Below, in pieces: positions 43,281 through 53,382 of a DNA stretch of 64,000 nt. The notes beneath the pieces were generated by a model. The model worked only from the letters and a program-made list of their open reading frames with translations. It was not told the DNA's origin and made no database searches. A program made the translations under genes and the position numbers. The stretch's first letter is position 1; each line of letters opens with the position of its first letter. This stretch comes from Bacillus sp. M6-12 (GTDB lineage Bacteria; Bacillota; Bacilli; Bacillales; DSM-1321): contig NZ_PGVF01000035.1 in assembly GCF_002860285.1 (NCBI RefSeq), forward strand, positions 1 through 64,000, given 5' to 3'.

Positions 43281-44642
43281 TTATGAGTTTGAATCAATTG
43301 AAAACGGTCCATTTTTTTCATCTTTGGCCAAATCATCACTAACTGTATGACGTTTGAAATAATAGAGCAGTACAAAAACGACTGAGGCTGCAAGAATTAG
43401 ATAGACAATCACGAATAAAATAAACAGCAACCCCAGATTACCAGCGGTCGTTACCGATTCCTTTGTCGATAGAATATGGTAGATATTCCAGGGCTGGCGG
43501 CCCGTGCACGCAAAAATCCAGCCACATTCAATGCTGATGACTGAAAGCGGACCAGACAGGATAAAAGCCCACATAAATAGTTTTGGAAAGTGATCCTTCT
43601 TTAAAAACTTCCTCCAGAAGATTCCGGCAGCAGACAGGAAAATCAGGAATGTCCCCATTAAAACCATGGCATTAAACAGTGTGTGAACAAATAGGGGAGG
43701 CCAGTATTCCTCAGGAAAATCATTCAGCCCAACCACCTTGGTATCGAAGCTGTTCCCTGACAGAAAGCTTAAAGCCCAGGGAATCTCAATCCCCCATTTC
43801 ACTTCCTGCGTTTCCTTGTCCGTAAAACCGCCAATCGTCAGCGGCGCATGTGTCTGAGTTTCAAAAAGTCCTTCTGCAGCAGCTAGCTTCTCAGGCTGCC
43901 TCTCATGAAGCATTTGTGTTGTTTCATGTCCGTTCAAAGCTGTTGCGAGAGAGAAAATCAATCCAAGGACAAGGCTGAGCATGAGCGCTTTTTTATGAAA
44001 ATCATAGACACGGGTACTGATGCCTTTTTTTAGCATTTTATAAGCCGAGACGGACGCAATGACAAAAGCACCCACCGTATAAGCAGAAAACGAAACATGG
44101 AGGGCGGAATCTAGAAAACTCGGATTAAAGAACGCCGCCCACGGGTCGACATCGACAATCTGGCCATTTTCCATCCTAAAACCTGCCGGTGTCCCCTGGA
44201 AAGCATGGACATTAGTAATCAGTACGGCAGAAGCAAGGGCACCAAATGCCACTAGGGACAGTGCTGCAATCCTCATCCATGAGGAGATCCGATTAGCAGC
44301 ATAGACGTATATCGACATAAATAGAGCTTCAACCAAGAAGGCGTAGATTTCAATCTGGAACGGCAGCGCCATTACCCGCCCGATGACTTCCATGAATCCC
44401 GGCCACAGTAAAGACAACTGTACTCCAGCGATTGTACCGGTCGGAATGCCGACCCCTAGCAGCACGGCAAATGCCTTCGTCCATCTGTTTGCCATGACCG
44501 CATAGTCGCGGTCCTTTGTTTTTTGATACAGTAATTCGGCAGCCAGCATCATCATCGGAAGCCCGACGCCAATAGTGGCAAAAATAATATGAAAGGCCAT
44601 GGTCGTCCCAAACATCGACCTGGCAATCACTAAATGATCCAT
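43281..44642 (-). CDS. ythA: Cytochrome bd-type quinol oxidase subunit I (YthA-like)
   Basis: A heme-bearing subunit of about 453 residues. The first helix has SMFGTTMAFHIIFATIGVGLP with the heme-ligand His (about 19). GRVMALPFQIEIYAFLVEALF holds a conserved Glu, and ALNGHETTQML and GRQPWNIY (about 400) are family signatures. The quinol loop is short, as in cyanide-insensitive types. ATG 44642 follows AAAGGATG; upstream in-frame codons are not used. It is divergent from the permease gene. Confidence 0.9.
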   Translation of the reverse strand: MDHLVIARSMFGTTMAFHIIFATIGVGLPMMMLAAELLYQKTKDRDYAVMANRWTKAFAVLLGVGIPTGTIAGVQLSLLWPGFMEVIGRVMALPFQIEIYAFLVEALFMSIYVYAANRISSWMRIAALSLVAFGALASAVLITNVHAFQGTPAGFRMENGQIVDVDPWAAFFNPSFLDSALHVSFSAYTVGAFVIASVSAYKMLKKGISTRVYDFHKKALMLSLVLGLIFSLATALNGHETTQMLHERQPEKLAAAEGLFETQTHAPLTIGGFTDKETQEVKWGIEIPWALSFLSGNSFDTKVVGLNDFPEEYWPPLFVHTLFNAMVLMGTFLIFLSAAGIFWRKFLKKDHFPKLFMWAFILSGPLSVISIECGWIFACTGRQPWNIYHILSTKESVTTAGNLGLLFILFVIVYLILAASVVFVLLYYFKRHTVSDDLAKDEKNGPFSIDSNS

Positions 44643-44925
44643 CTTTTTCATCCTTTCACTGTTTATGTAACTCTTAGCGTTACCATATACCGAAAAAATA
44701 TCTATAATTTGGTCAACAAAATTGAAGATCATAAGTGAAACTTCAAATAGCATTAGCTAACTGTTTCTTTGGTACCAGAGTAATTCGGCTCTCTTTACAA
44801 AATTATTCCTGTATACTATCATGAGTTGAATATTTTAAATAAAGATCCATCAAAATTATTTCCGGAAAACAGTTCAAAAAAGAAGGAAAGAATTGGTTCC
44901 GTCTTAAATGAAAGGAAGAAAAAAG

Positions 44926-46290
44926 ATGGGGAATAAACATGAAAACTCACAGCTGAACAGAGGGCTGGAGGAACGGCATATTTCCTTGATGTCGCTGGGA
45001 GCTGCTATTGGGGTTGGGCTCTTTCTCGGTTCCGCATCAGCTATTAAGCTGGCAGGCCCCGCCATACTTTTAGCCTATGCCTTAGGAGGAATGGCCATTT
45101 TCTTCATTATGCGTGCTCTTGGTGAAATGGCGATTAAAAACCCTGTCGCCGGTTCCTTTAGCCGTTATGCCAGAGACTTCATAAGCCCGCTGGCAGGTTA
45201 TTTAACAGGCTGGAATTATTGGTTTCTCTGGGTCGTCACCTGTATGGCTGAAATAACCGCCGTTGGCATTTATATGGAATTCTGGTTTCCTGAAACAGAA
45301 CGATGGATGTGGGCCCTTGCCGCTTTAGTCATCATGACTTCGGTTAACTTTCTTGCCGTCAAAGCCTATGGAGAGCTTGAGTTCTGGTTTGCGCTCATTA
45401 AGATCGTAACCATTGTGGCAATGATCGTCATTGGGGCCGGAATGATTTTCTTTGGATTGGGTAATGGAGGAGCCGCTACCGGATTTGGCAATCTCGTCAA
45501 TAATGGAGGATTTTTCCCAAATGGCATATCAGGTGTCCTAATGTCACTGCAAATGGTGATGTTTGCTTACCTTGGAATTGAAATGATCGGTGTCACGGCT
45601 GGAGAAGTAAAAAATCCGAAGAAATCCATTTCTCGGGCAATCGATACAGTGTTCTGGAGAATATTGATTTTTTATGTGCTCTCACTAACTGTCATTATGT
45701 CTATTTATCCATGGAATGAAATTGGCTCGCAGGGAAGCCCGTTTGTATTGACATTTGAAAAAATCGGCATTCCAGGTGCCGCTGGCATCATCAATTTCGT
45801 TGTCCTTACCGCAGCGCTTTCTTCATGTAACAGCGGTATTTTCAGCACAGGCCGAATGCTTTACAATCTCGCTGAGCAAGGTGAAGCTCCAATAAGCTAT
45901 GGAAAAATAACGAAAAACGGTGTTCCTGGCAACGCAGTTCTTGCTTCTGCGGGTGCGCTGCTGATCGGTGTTTGCTTGAACTATATTGTTCCGGCAAAGG
46001 TGTTTACATGGGTAACAAGCATTGCGACATTTGGGGCTATTTGGACTTGGGCAACTATATTAATATCACAAATGAAATTCCGTAAAAGACTAACGTCTGA
46101 AGAATTGGACAAACTGGAATACAAAATGCCGCTCTTCCCATACAGCAATATCCTAGCATTATTGTTTCTCATCTTTGTTGTCGCTGTCATGGCATATGTT
46201 CCTGATACAAGGATCGCTCTTATAGTCGGCCCGCTCTGGTTTATCATATTAACAGCAGTGTATTACAGTAAAGCTCTGCATAAGCGATAG
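44926..46290 (+). CDS. APC-family amino-acid permease
   Basis: A permease of 454 residues with 12 hydrophobic helices. The first helix has the GAAIGVGLFLGSASAIKLAGP motif (about 25-45), and GEMAIKNPVAGSFSRYA and the YLGIEMIGVTAGEVKNP motif (about 215-231) match the proline/aromatic/histidine-type permeases. ATG 44926 follows AAGGAAG by seven bases. It is a single gene closed by the terminator at 46302-46329. The amino acid moved is not certain. Confidence 0.87.
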   Translation: MGNKHENSQLNRGLEERHISLMSLGAAIGVGLFLGSASAIKLAGPAILLAYALGGMAIFFIMRALGEMAIKNPVAGSFSRYARDFISPLAGYLTGWNYWFLWVVTCMAEITAVGIYMEFWFPETERWMWALAALVIMTSVNFLAVKAYGELEFWFALIKIVTIVAMIVIGAGMIFFGLGNGGAATGFGNLVNNGGFFPNGISGVLMSLQMVMFAYLGIEMIGVTAGEVKNPKKSISRAIDTVFWRILIFYVLSLTVIMSIYPWNEIGSQGSPFVLTFEKIGIPGAAGIINFVVLTAALSSCNSGIFSTGRMLYNLAEQGEAPISYGKITKNGVPGNAVLASAGALLIGVCLNYIVPAKVFTWVTSIATFGAIWTWATILISQMKFRKRLTSEELDKLEYKMPLFPYSNILALLFLIFVVAVMAYVPDTRIALIVGPLWFIILTAVYYSKALHKR

Positions 46291-46301
46291 CTCAAGCAAA
46301 T

Positions 46302-46329
46302 AACCCTTGCCTGAAATGGCAAGGGTTTT
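46302..46329 (+). terminator. Terminator of the permease gene
   Basis: Perfect 10-bp stem AACCCTTGCC/GGCAAGGGTT with a six-base loop, followed by TT. The rest of 46330-46604 holds a weak hairpin (AACGCT/AGCGTT, 46440-46464) and nothing else recognisable. Confidence 0.75.
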
Positions 46330-46604
46330 GCATATGATAGAAAATGTACTTTTACTTTTATGTTCAATTATATTCTCCATGAAACCAGCAATCTGATTAC
46401 TTGTTGAAATGACATTTATGTTTTTCAGAATATAAAGAACGCTTATTGGTCTCTTATCAGCGTTTCTATTTGTGCAAACCAAAGGCGTTCAGTACATATT
46501 TAGATAAAAAATGTTCAAAATTGACTTTTCTTTATCTATAAGAGTCCAGTTCAATACCTCGACTCTAGTAAAGGACAAGCATTATATTATCCTCCCCTAA
46601 ACAC

Positions 46605-46639
46605 ACAAAAAACCCTGCACGCTATTAACTGCGGCAGGG
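46605..46639 (-). terminator. Terminator of parC
   Basis: Stem CCCTGC/GCAGGG extended by CGC/GCG pairing, followed on the minus strand by TTTTTTG. Confidence 0.75.
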
Positions 46640-46655
46640 CCTCTTAGTATCAATA

Positions 46656-49103
46656 TCACTCCGCAGCAGGGTTGTTTTCGATTTCCTGGACGGTTTTCCA
46701 CAATTCTATTACTTTCCCGCTTTCGGCTTCATCAATCAGGTAGGAGCCGTTCATATAGCGGTCGCTGTTTTTCAGCTGTGCAACCGGTATACTTTCGATT
46801 GTACCCTTTTCTGACTCAATAAAAACTGTATCGCCCTTTTGGCCCATAATAACACCGATAACTCTGTGCGGATTGGATTTCAATTCACGAAGCATAACAA
46901 GACCTCTTTTCGCCCTGCTTGCTTTTTCAAATTCAGCCATCTTCATTTTCTTAACAGCTCCGCGCTGTGTGGCAATGATAACTGATTCCGCCTGGGAATC
47001 TTCAATGACTTTCCCGCCGACGACAAAGTCTCCATCCTTCAGGCTAATTCCTTTTACCCCGGCGGCACGGGCACCAACTATGCTCACTTCTTCTTCATCA
47101 AACCACAATGCATAACCAAAGTATGTGGCTAAGAATAACTCTGACTTGCCATTTGTGAGGTGAACGTCGATCAGGGAATCATCTCCCTTTATATTCACAG
47201 CCACCAATGGCTTCGAATATCGCTGTGCTTTATAGGCAGCTAACTCCGTTTTCTTAACCATGCCGTTCTTTGTGATAAAGAGCAGATATTGTTCGGAATC
47301 AAATTCCTTTATTGGAATCGCCTTAACGATCTGTTCATCCCTGTCAATTGGAATAATATTGGCTATATGCTGTCCAATATCTTTCCACCGGATATCTGGA
47401 AGCTGATGGACAGGACAGAATAAATAATTGCCCTTGCTGGTAAACAGCAGAAGCACATCGGTCGTGTTTACCTCAAATTGTCCTAAAAGCCTGTCCGACT
47501 CCTTCATTCCGAATGATTGGCCGCCAGAGGCTGCATATGAACGCAATGAAGTCCGCTTCACATAGCCTTCTTTCGTGACCGTGGCCAGTACATCTTCACT
47601 GGCAATCAGCACTTCAAGATTGATCTTGATTTCCTCGATTTGGTCCTCAATTCGTGAACGGCGCTCATCATTAAAGCCTTTTTTGACTTCCTTTAATTCT
47701 TTTTTTATAACATTCTGCAGTTTCCGTTCACTATCCAGAATGGAAGTTAGTTCGGCAATTTTCTTTTCCAGCTCTTCAGCTTCTGCCTGGAGCGCAGTAA
47801 TATCTGTATTAGTCAATCGGTAAAGCTGGAGGGACACAATGGCTTCAGCCTGTGGTTCTGTAAAACTAAACTTGGCAATCAGGTTGTCCTTAGCATCCCT
47901 TTTGTCTTTGGAAGCGCGGATGGCGGCGATAACCTCATCTAAAATCGATAGCGCCTTCATCAAACCTTCTACGATATGTGAACGGTCACGAGCCTTTTCC
48001 AGCTCATATCGTGACCTGTTGATAATAACTTCCTTGCGGTGGCCAATATAGGCATCCAGGAGCTTTTGAATTCCCATCAGCATCGGCCGTTTTTTATAGA
48101 TGGCAACCATATTAAAGTTATAGGGAATTTGAAGGTCTGAGTTTTTGTATAAATAGTTCAGTACTCCAGTACCGTCTGCATCCTTTTTCAGCTCAATTAC
48201 AATCCTCAAACCTGTGCGGTCAGTTTCATCGCGGACTTCCGAGATTCCTTCGACTTTGCGGTCAAGGCGGAACTCATCAATTTTTTTTACAAGGTTGGCT
48301 TTATTGACTTCATATGGAATTTCTGTAATTACGATTTGCTGTTTTCCGCCGCGGATGTCTTCAATCTCCGCTTTTCCGCGAATAATAATTTTCCCTTTAC
48401 CCGTTTCATACGCCTTTTTTATCCCATCGACACCCTGAATGATTCCGCCTGTAGGAAAATCAGGGCCTTTAATGACCGTCATCAGTTCATCGACTGAACA
48501 TGCCGGGTTTTCAATACGCATAATCGCTGCATCAATCACTTCGCCAATCTGGTGAGGCGGAATTTCAGTTGCATAGCCTGCGGAAATACCGGTCGAACCG
48601 TTCACAAGCAGATTCGGATAAAGTGCTGGAAGGACAACTGGTTCATTTGAGGTATCATCAAAGTTAGGGACAAACTCAACCGTCCGTTTATCAATATCCT
48701 TAAGCATTTCTCCAGCTATAGCAGAGAGCCTTGCTTCCGTATAACGCATGGCAGCCGGAGGATCTCCATCGATGCTGCCGTTGTTTCCATGCATCTCAAT
48801 CATCAGTTTACGCAGCTTCCAATCCTGGCTCATCCTTACCATAGCGTCATAAACCGAGCTGTCTCCATGAGGGTGGAAATTACCGATTACATTCCCAACT
48901 GTTTTAGCGGACTTTCTAAACCCTTTTTCGTGCGTATTTCCTTCTTCATGCATTGCAAATAAAATACGCCGCTGAACAGGCTTCAATCCGTCGCGCGCGT
49001 CAGGAAGCGCGCGGTCCTGGATGATATATTTACTATAGCGGCCAAAACGGTCGCCCAATACCTCTTCGAGAGGCAAATCACGAAATTTTTCAGTTGCTGA
49101 CAT
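46656..49103 (-). CDS. parC: DNA topoisomerase IV subunit A
   Basis: A protein of 815 residues that cuts and rejoins DNA to unlink sister chromosomes. The catalytic Tyr is in AMRYTEARL (about residue 121). The quinolone-determining region HPHGDSSVYD has the usual Ser, and no resistance substitution is seen at that Ser. The C-terminal domain (about 500 on) has the beta-pinwheel repeats for DNA wrapping. It starts 14 bases inside the parE end, showing coupling. Confidence 0.96.
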   Translation of the reverse strand: MSATEKFRDLPLEEVLGDRFGRYSKYIIQDRALPDARDGLKPVQRRILFAMHEEGNTHEKGFRKSAKTVGNVIGNFHPHGDSSVYDAMVRMSQDWKLRKLMIEMHGNNGSIDGDPPAAMRYTEARLSAIAGEMLKDIDKRTVEFVPNFDDTSNEPVVLPALYPNLLVNGSTGISAGYATEIPPHQIGEVIDAAIMRIENPACSVDELMTVIKGPDFPTGGIIQGVDGIKKAYETGKGKIIIRGKAEIEDIRGGKQQIVITEIPYEVNKANLVKKIDEFRLDRKVEGISEVRDETDRTGLRIVIELKKDADGTGVLNYLYKNSDLQIPYNFNMVAIYKKRPMLMGIQKLLDAYIGHRKEVIINRSRYELEKARDRSHIVEGLMKALSILDEVIAAIRASKDKRDAKDNLIAKFSFTEPQAEAIVSLQLYRLTNTDITALQAEAEELEKKIAELTSILDSERKLQNVIKKELKEVKKGFNDERRSRIEDQIEEIKINLEVLIASEDVLATVTKEGYVKRTSLRSYAASGGQSFGMKESDRLLGQFEVNTTDVLLLFTSKGNYLFCPVHQLPDIRWKDIGQHIANIIPIDRDEQIVKAIPIKEFDSEQYLLFITKNGMVKKTELAAYKAQRYSKPLVAVNIKGDDSLIDVHLTNGKSELFLATYFGYALWFDEEEVSIVGARAAGVKGISLKDGDFVVGGKVIEDSQAESVIIATQRGAVKKMKMAEFEKASRAKRGLVMLRELKSNPHRVIGVIMGQKGDTVFIESEKGTIESIPVAQLKNSDRYMNGSYLIDEAESGKVIELWKTVQEIENNPAAE

Positions 49104-51081
49104 CTGTTGGGTTGACCTCCTCTATCATCGAAATATTTTCATTATCCAAAATATTCGAATCCTCTTCGAGACCAAAGGCAACATTCGATTCAATCCACTT
49201 TCTGCGCGGTTCCACCTTGTCGCCCATCAGGGTAGTAACGCGGCGCTCCGCACGTGCAGCATCATCAATCCGTACTCGGATTAATGTTCTTGTTTCCGGA
49301 TCCATTGTGGTTTCCCATAATTGGTCTGCATTCATTTCTCCAAGTCCTTTATATCTCTGTAGCATATAACCGCGACCGACTTTTTTGATTACATCCTGGA
49401 GATCATCATCACTCCAGCTGTACTCAATTACTTCCTTCTTCCCGCTTCCTTTGCTCACCTTATAAAGCGGGGGAAGGGCAATATATATCTTCCCTGCTTC
49501 AATAAGCGGCTTCATATAGCGATAGAAGAATGTCAGCAGCAGCACCTGGATATGAGCGCCGTCCGTATCGGCATCTGTCATGATAATTACTTTGTCGTAA
49601 TTAATGTCCTCTACGTTAAAATCAGGCCCTACCCCGCCGCCGACAGCATGGATAATCGTATTAATCTCTTCATTCTTAAAGATATCCTGAAGCTTTGCCT
49701 TTTCTGTATTGATTACTTTACCCCTGAGCGGCAGGACTGCCTGGAATCGGCGGTCACGGCCCTGTTTTGCAGACCCTCCTGCAGAATCTCCCTCAACAAG
49801 GTATAATTCATTCCTTTGCGGATTGCGTGATTGCGCCGGAGTCAGCTTTCCGGAAAGAATAGCTTCCGATTTCTTCCGCTTCTTTCCGCTTCTCGCTTCC
49901 TCTCTCGCTTTTCGGGCAGCTTCCCTGGCCTGGAAAGCCTTTATAGATTTCTTAACCAGGAGGGTACCTGTTTCCGGGTTTTCTTCAAAGAAGTAAGCAA
50001 GATGCTCTGAAACTATCGAATCTACAGCAGACCGGGCATCGCTTGTCCCGAGCTTGCTTTTTGTCTGGCCTTCAAATTGCAGCAATTCCTCTGGAATCCG
50101 TGCTGATATAATTGCCGATAAACCTTCACGAATATCAGATCCTTCAAGGTTTTTGTCCTTTTCCTTTAACAGGCCGGTTTTTCTGGCATACTCGTTGAAA
50201 GCACGAGTCATAGCCGTTTTCGCACCCACTTCATGGGTACCGCCGTCCTTCGTGCGGACATTGTTGACAAAACTTAGAACGTTCTCGGAAAAGCCGTCAT
50301 TAAATTGAAAGGCAAAGTCGATTTCAATTCCGTTTTGTTCGCCTTCAAAGCTTACTACCGTATGGAGTGTGTCTTTCTCTTCGTTTAGGTAGGCTACGAA
50401 GGCTTCTATGCCATTTTCAAAGTAAAAAAGATCCTGATGGTCATGGCGTTCGTCAATTAATTCAATCTTCATCCCTTTTAACAGGAATGCTGACTCCCGC
50501 AGGCGTTCAGACAGGGTTTCATAATTATATGTTGTTGTTGAAAAAATTGACGGATCTGGCTTAAAGTGAATTTTCGTTCCTGACTGGTTCGTTTTTCCGG
50601 TTTTTTCAAGGGTGGTTAATGGCTTGCCGCCTTCATGGAAACGCTGTTCGTAAACAAACCCGTCCCGCTTGATTGTAACGATAAGCCATTCTGATAAGGC
50701 ATTGACTACCGAAGCACCAACACCGTGCAGACCGCCGCTCGTTTTGTAGCCGCCCTGCCCAAATTTCCCCCCAGCATGCAAAATAGTTAAAATGACTTCA
50801 GGAGTTGGTTTCCCCATCTTATGCATACCTGTTGGCATACCTCGCCCTTTATCAGTTACGCTCACACTGTTATCTTTATGTATCCTTACAATTATGTGGT
50901 CGCCAAAGCCTGCTAGTGCTTCATCAACGGAATTATCAACAATTTCATAAACAAGATGGTGAAGCCCGCGTACATCTGTACTGCCGATATACATGCCCGG
51001 GCGTTTTCTGACGGCTTCAAGGCCTTCAAGAACCTGGATCGCATCGTCATTATAATCGATTGGCTTAACATTTCTAGCCAC
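49090..51081 (-). CDS. parE: DNA topoisomerase IV subunit B
   Basis: An ATPase subunit of 663 residues. The GHKL ATP site is complete (DNSVDEALAG, about 42; GRGMPTGMHK, about 74; GGLHGVGASVVNALS, about 111), and the TOPRIM site shows LVEGDSAGGSAKQGRDR (about 423-439) and MTDADTDGAH. Start GTG at 51081 was chosen because AAAGGGGA stands seven bases upstream; a longer in-frame version has an unlike N terminus. Its promoter overlaps a LexA-type box. Confidence 0.96.
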   Translation of the reverse strand: MARNVKPIDYNDDAIQVLEGLEAVRKRPGMYIGSTDVRGLHHLVYEIVDNSVDEALAGFGDHIIVRIHKDNSVSVTDKGRGMPTGMHKMGKPTPEVILTILHAGGKFGQGGYKTSGGLHGVGASVVNALSEWLIVTIKRDGFVYEQRFHEGGKPLTTLEKTGKTNQSGTKIHFKPDPSIFSTTTYNYETLSERLRESAFLLKGMKIELIDERHDHQDLFYFENGIEAFVAYLNEEKDTLHTVVSFEGEQNGIEIDFAFQFNDGFSENVLSFVNNVRTKDGGTHEVGAKTAMTRAFNEYARKTGLLKEKDKNLEGSDIREGLSAIISARIPEELLQFEGQTKSKLGTSDARSAVDSIVSEHLAYFFEENPETGTLLVKKSIKAFQAREAARKAREEARSGKKRKKSEAILSGKLTPAQSRNPQRNELYLVEGDSAGGSAKQGRDRRFQAVLPLRGKVINTEKAKLQDIFKNEEINTIIHAVGGGVGPDFNVEDINYDKVIIMTDADTDGAHIQVLLLTFFYRYMKPLIEAGKIYIALPPLYKVSKGSGKKEVIEYSWSDDDLQDVIKKVGRGYMLQRYKGLGEMNADQLWETTMDPETRTLIRVRIDDAARAERRVTTLMGDKVEPRRKWIESNVAFGLEEDSNILDNENISMIEEVNPTDVSN

Positions 51082-51195
51082 TAAAAAATCCCCTTTCGTT
51101 TCAAGCACAAAGCATTCACACAATACTGGAAATATATATTTGCCAGTCTCGCACCGATGCTTATCCGAACAATACTTGCCTTACATACTTTTATA

Positions 51196-51230
51196 AGTAT
51201 AAGGCATTTTCACCTAAAGAACAAATGTTC
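51196..51230 (-). promoter_or_regulatory. parE promoter with LexA (SOS) box
   Basis: On the minus strand -35 TTGTTC (51219-51224), a 17-base spacer and -10 TATACT (51196-51201). The -35 lies in the dyad GAACATTTGTTC (51219-51230), matching the Gram-positive LexA core GAAC-N4-GTTC. parEC is reported in the B. subtilis LexA regulon, as I recall, so SOS control here is plausible. An imperfect hairpin (51179-51206) lies around the -10. The rest of the 51231-51411 gap holds nothing recognisable. Confidence 0.7.
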
Positions 51231-51411
51231 TTATTTTAAAGCTGGATATACAATTTTTTATGCGGCAGGACATAAAACACCTATGACTTATTGTAGCGAT
51301 AATTTCTTATTTGGCAAATAACCTTTCGAAAAAAAAAGAGAATTACTGTGAGGAACTGCATACGAAAACGATGAAATTAAGGATGGAGATTAAAAGGAGT
51401 AAAGATGGTAA

Positions 51412-51432
51412 AGGAGCGTGAAATACGCTCCT
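51412..51432 (-). terminator. Hairpin after yneT
   Basis: Perfect 8-bp stem AGGAGCGT/ACGCTCCT with a five-base loop, followed on the minus strand by TTTACC. A short T tail makes it a weak terminator. Confidence 0.45.
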
Positions 51433-51485
51433 CCTTACTGACTGATATGTGAAATTCCGTAAAATTCTGCACCGCCAGCAGCCTA

Positions 51486-51896
51486 TTATTTCGTTAAAGC
51501 ATGCTCCACTTTTATGCAGCGGTCCATAATTACTTCATAGCCCTTCTCTTTCAGGTATGTAAAAACAGCTTCATCCTGCAAGCCAAGCTGGGCCCAGAAA
51601 ATATCGGCGTCGATTTGAACAAACTCCTCAGCAACTTCGGCAAGGTATTCTGACCGGCGGAAAACATTCACAATATCGACATGTCCTTCAATATCTTTCA
51701 AGGAAGAAACAGCTTTTACTCCGAGGACTTCCTGAATTGAAGGGTTAACCGGAATAATTTCATAGCCGTTCGCCTGCATCGCCTGGGAAACCATGTAGGA
51801 AGTACGTTCTGGATTGTCAGATAAACCAACTACCGCTATCCTTTTTGCTTTTTTTAGGATTTCCCTTATTTCATCTCTGCCTAGATTTTCAATCAT
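51486..51896 (-). CDS. yneT: CoA-binding-type protein (YneT-like)
   Basis: A protein of about 136 residues with a Rossmann-like CoA-binding fold. The Walker-like IAVVGLSDNPERTSYMVSQAM (about 18-38) and PVNPSIQEVLG (about 47-57) are family marks of YccU/YneT. ATG 51896 has AGGAGGG before it and a longer upstream reading lacks one. Function is unknown. B. subtilis also keeps yneT beside parE and plsY. Confidence 0.85.
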   Translation of the reverse strand: MIENLGRDEIREILKKAKRIAVVGLSDNPERTSYMVSQAMQANGYEIIPVNPSIQEVLGVKAVSSLKDIEGHVDIVNVFRRSEYLAEVAEEFVQIDADIFWAQLGLQDEAVFTYLKEKGYEVIMDRCIKVEHALTK

Positions 51897-52016
51897 ACAG
51901 AACCCTCCTTGTAATGTTTTCTTTTGCACCTGATAATATTTATACCCACTATCTTAAATTTAAACGTTAAACTCCAAATTCCTTTAAGAGAAAAAGAATT
52001 CAAATACCGATTGTCT

Positions 52017-53300
52017 TCATGCTTTTAATCTGCTAGTGAACCGGTCAGTAATAATCGCTACGACGCTTCCAAGAATCAGCCCATTATTTAGTATCGATGT
52101 TATTATCACAGGCATACCGGCAAATGCTTCGGGCTGCAAAAACATCACCCCTACCCCACAAAAAAGAGAAATGGCGATTACAGTTCGAATCCTGTCTGAC
52201 TCGATTTCTTTATCAAACTCCTTAAACGCAAGTCCAATGATATTTGTAAAAATGACGAAAGTTACTGCATATCCAACCGGAACTGGAATAGCTGAAAAAA
52301 ACTTCATCATAAACGGAAAAAAGCTTAATATTATTACAAGCAGACTGCCGAAAATGAACGGGAGCCGTGCTGTAAATCCGGTTGATGAAATAAACCCTGC
52401 AGCGCCTGAAATGGGCACAGGCCCCACTGCGCTAAACAGGCCTCCGAAGACCTGATTGATTCCTGTAGCAATTCCGGCCCGTTTCAGGCTAACCGTCTTC
52501 ATCTCGACCCTTCCAGCAGAGTTTAAAACGTTTTCAACCACCTGAACGCTCGCAATCATATTAGTTAACAATAATAATGTTACAAAGGCTGAAGCAGCAA
52601 TCATACCCGGTTCAAAGACAGGAGGTCCAAAAACGAAGATTTCTGGAAAGGAAAAGAGTTTTCCTGCAGATAAAGAAATGGTTTTACCCGCTCCGGCAAG
52701 GATAAACAGCAGCCAACCAGAGACTAATGAAAGCAATATAGCATATTGGCGTATAATTCCATTTTTATGTCTGGTAAAATAAAAGGTAACTAAAACAACA
52801 GCAAAACTAAGAGCTGCAACTTTTATATCGATTCCTTCTTTAAGATAGCCGACCCCCAGCATTCCGCCAATAAACGACTTGCTTAACTGCAAAACTAGCA
52901 GCAGCAAATAAATACCTGTTACCACAGGAGTAAACAATCGGCTTATCCGGGTGATAATGCCCAACAGGCTTAACAGAACAAATAACATACCGCTCGCAAG
53001 CAATGCTCCCTGCAGAGCCTGAAGCGTGTTGGATGCAGACCCAAAAAGGGCAGCTCCAAATCCCGCATATAAAGCAAAGACACCCCACCAAAGCCCTGCA
53101 GGACCTTCATTTATTGGCAGTTTGTGACCCACAGTAATCTGGATGATCCCTGCAATTCCGAGAACCATAATCGTCCTCTGGACAAAGGCCGCGGAATCTG
53201 CTTGACTTAGCTGAAATAAATCAGCGACGGCAATTGGGGCTACGATCGATGAAGCAATCATGAAAGCCGCCCATTGGACGGCACCAAATAAATTTTTCAT
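52017..53300 (-). CDS. NCS2-family uracil/xanthine permease
   Basis: A nucleobase symporter of 427 residues with about 12 hydrophobic helices. It shows the NCS2 pattern with a GPVPISGAAGFISSTG segment (about 292-307) in the substrate-binding region and a FGAALFGSASN segment near residue 80. Uracil or xanthine is the likely substrate. It is inserted between yneT and plsY, a position not occupied in B. subtilis, and diverges from plsY. No purine riboswitch or PyrR site was seen upstream. Confidence 0.83.
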   Translation of the reverse strand: MKNLFGAVQWAAFMIASSIVAPIAVADLFQLSQADSAAFVQRTIMVLGIAGIIQITVGHKLPINEGPAGLWWGVFALYAGFGAALFGSASNTLQALQGALLASGMLFVLLSLLGIITRISRLFTPVVTGIYLLLLVLQLSKSFIGGMLGVGYLKEGIDIKVAALSFAVVLVTFYFTRHKNGIIRQYAILLSLVSGWLLFILAGAGKTISLSAGKLFSFPEIFVFGPPVFEPGMIAASAFVTLLLLTNMIASVQVVENVLNSAGRVEMKTVSLKRAGIATGINQVFGGLFSAVGPVPISGAAGFISSTGFTARLPFIFGSLLVIILSFFPFMMKFFSAIPVPVGYAVTFVIFTNIIGLAFKEFDKEIESDRIRTVIAISLFCGVGVMFLQPEAFAGMPVIITSILNNGLILGSVVAIITDRFTSRLKA

Positions 53301-53382
53301 AATATAATCTCCCTAATGGCTTTTTGTCCAACTCATGTTAAAATGAAGAGAAACTTTTAGCTGTTTTAGAAAGGGCAATTTT

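Noticed and set aside
46726..48953. Possible quinolone-resistance changes in ParC
   Set aside because: The HPHGDSSVYD region keeps the normal Ser; an Asp in place of Glu at the last position is a common natural variant.
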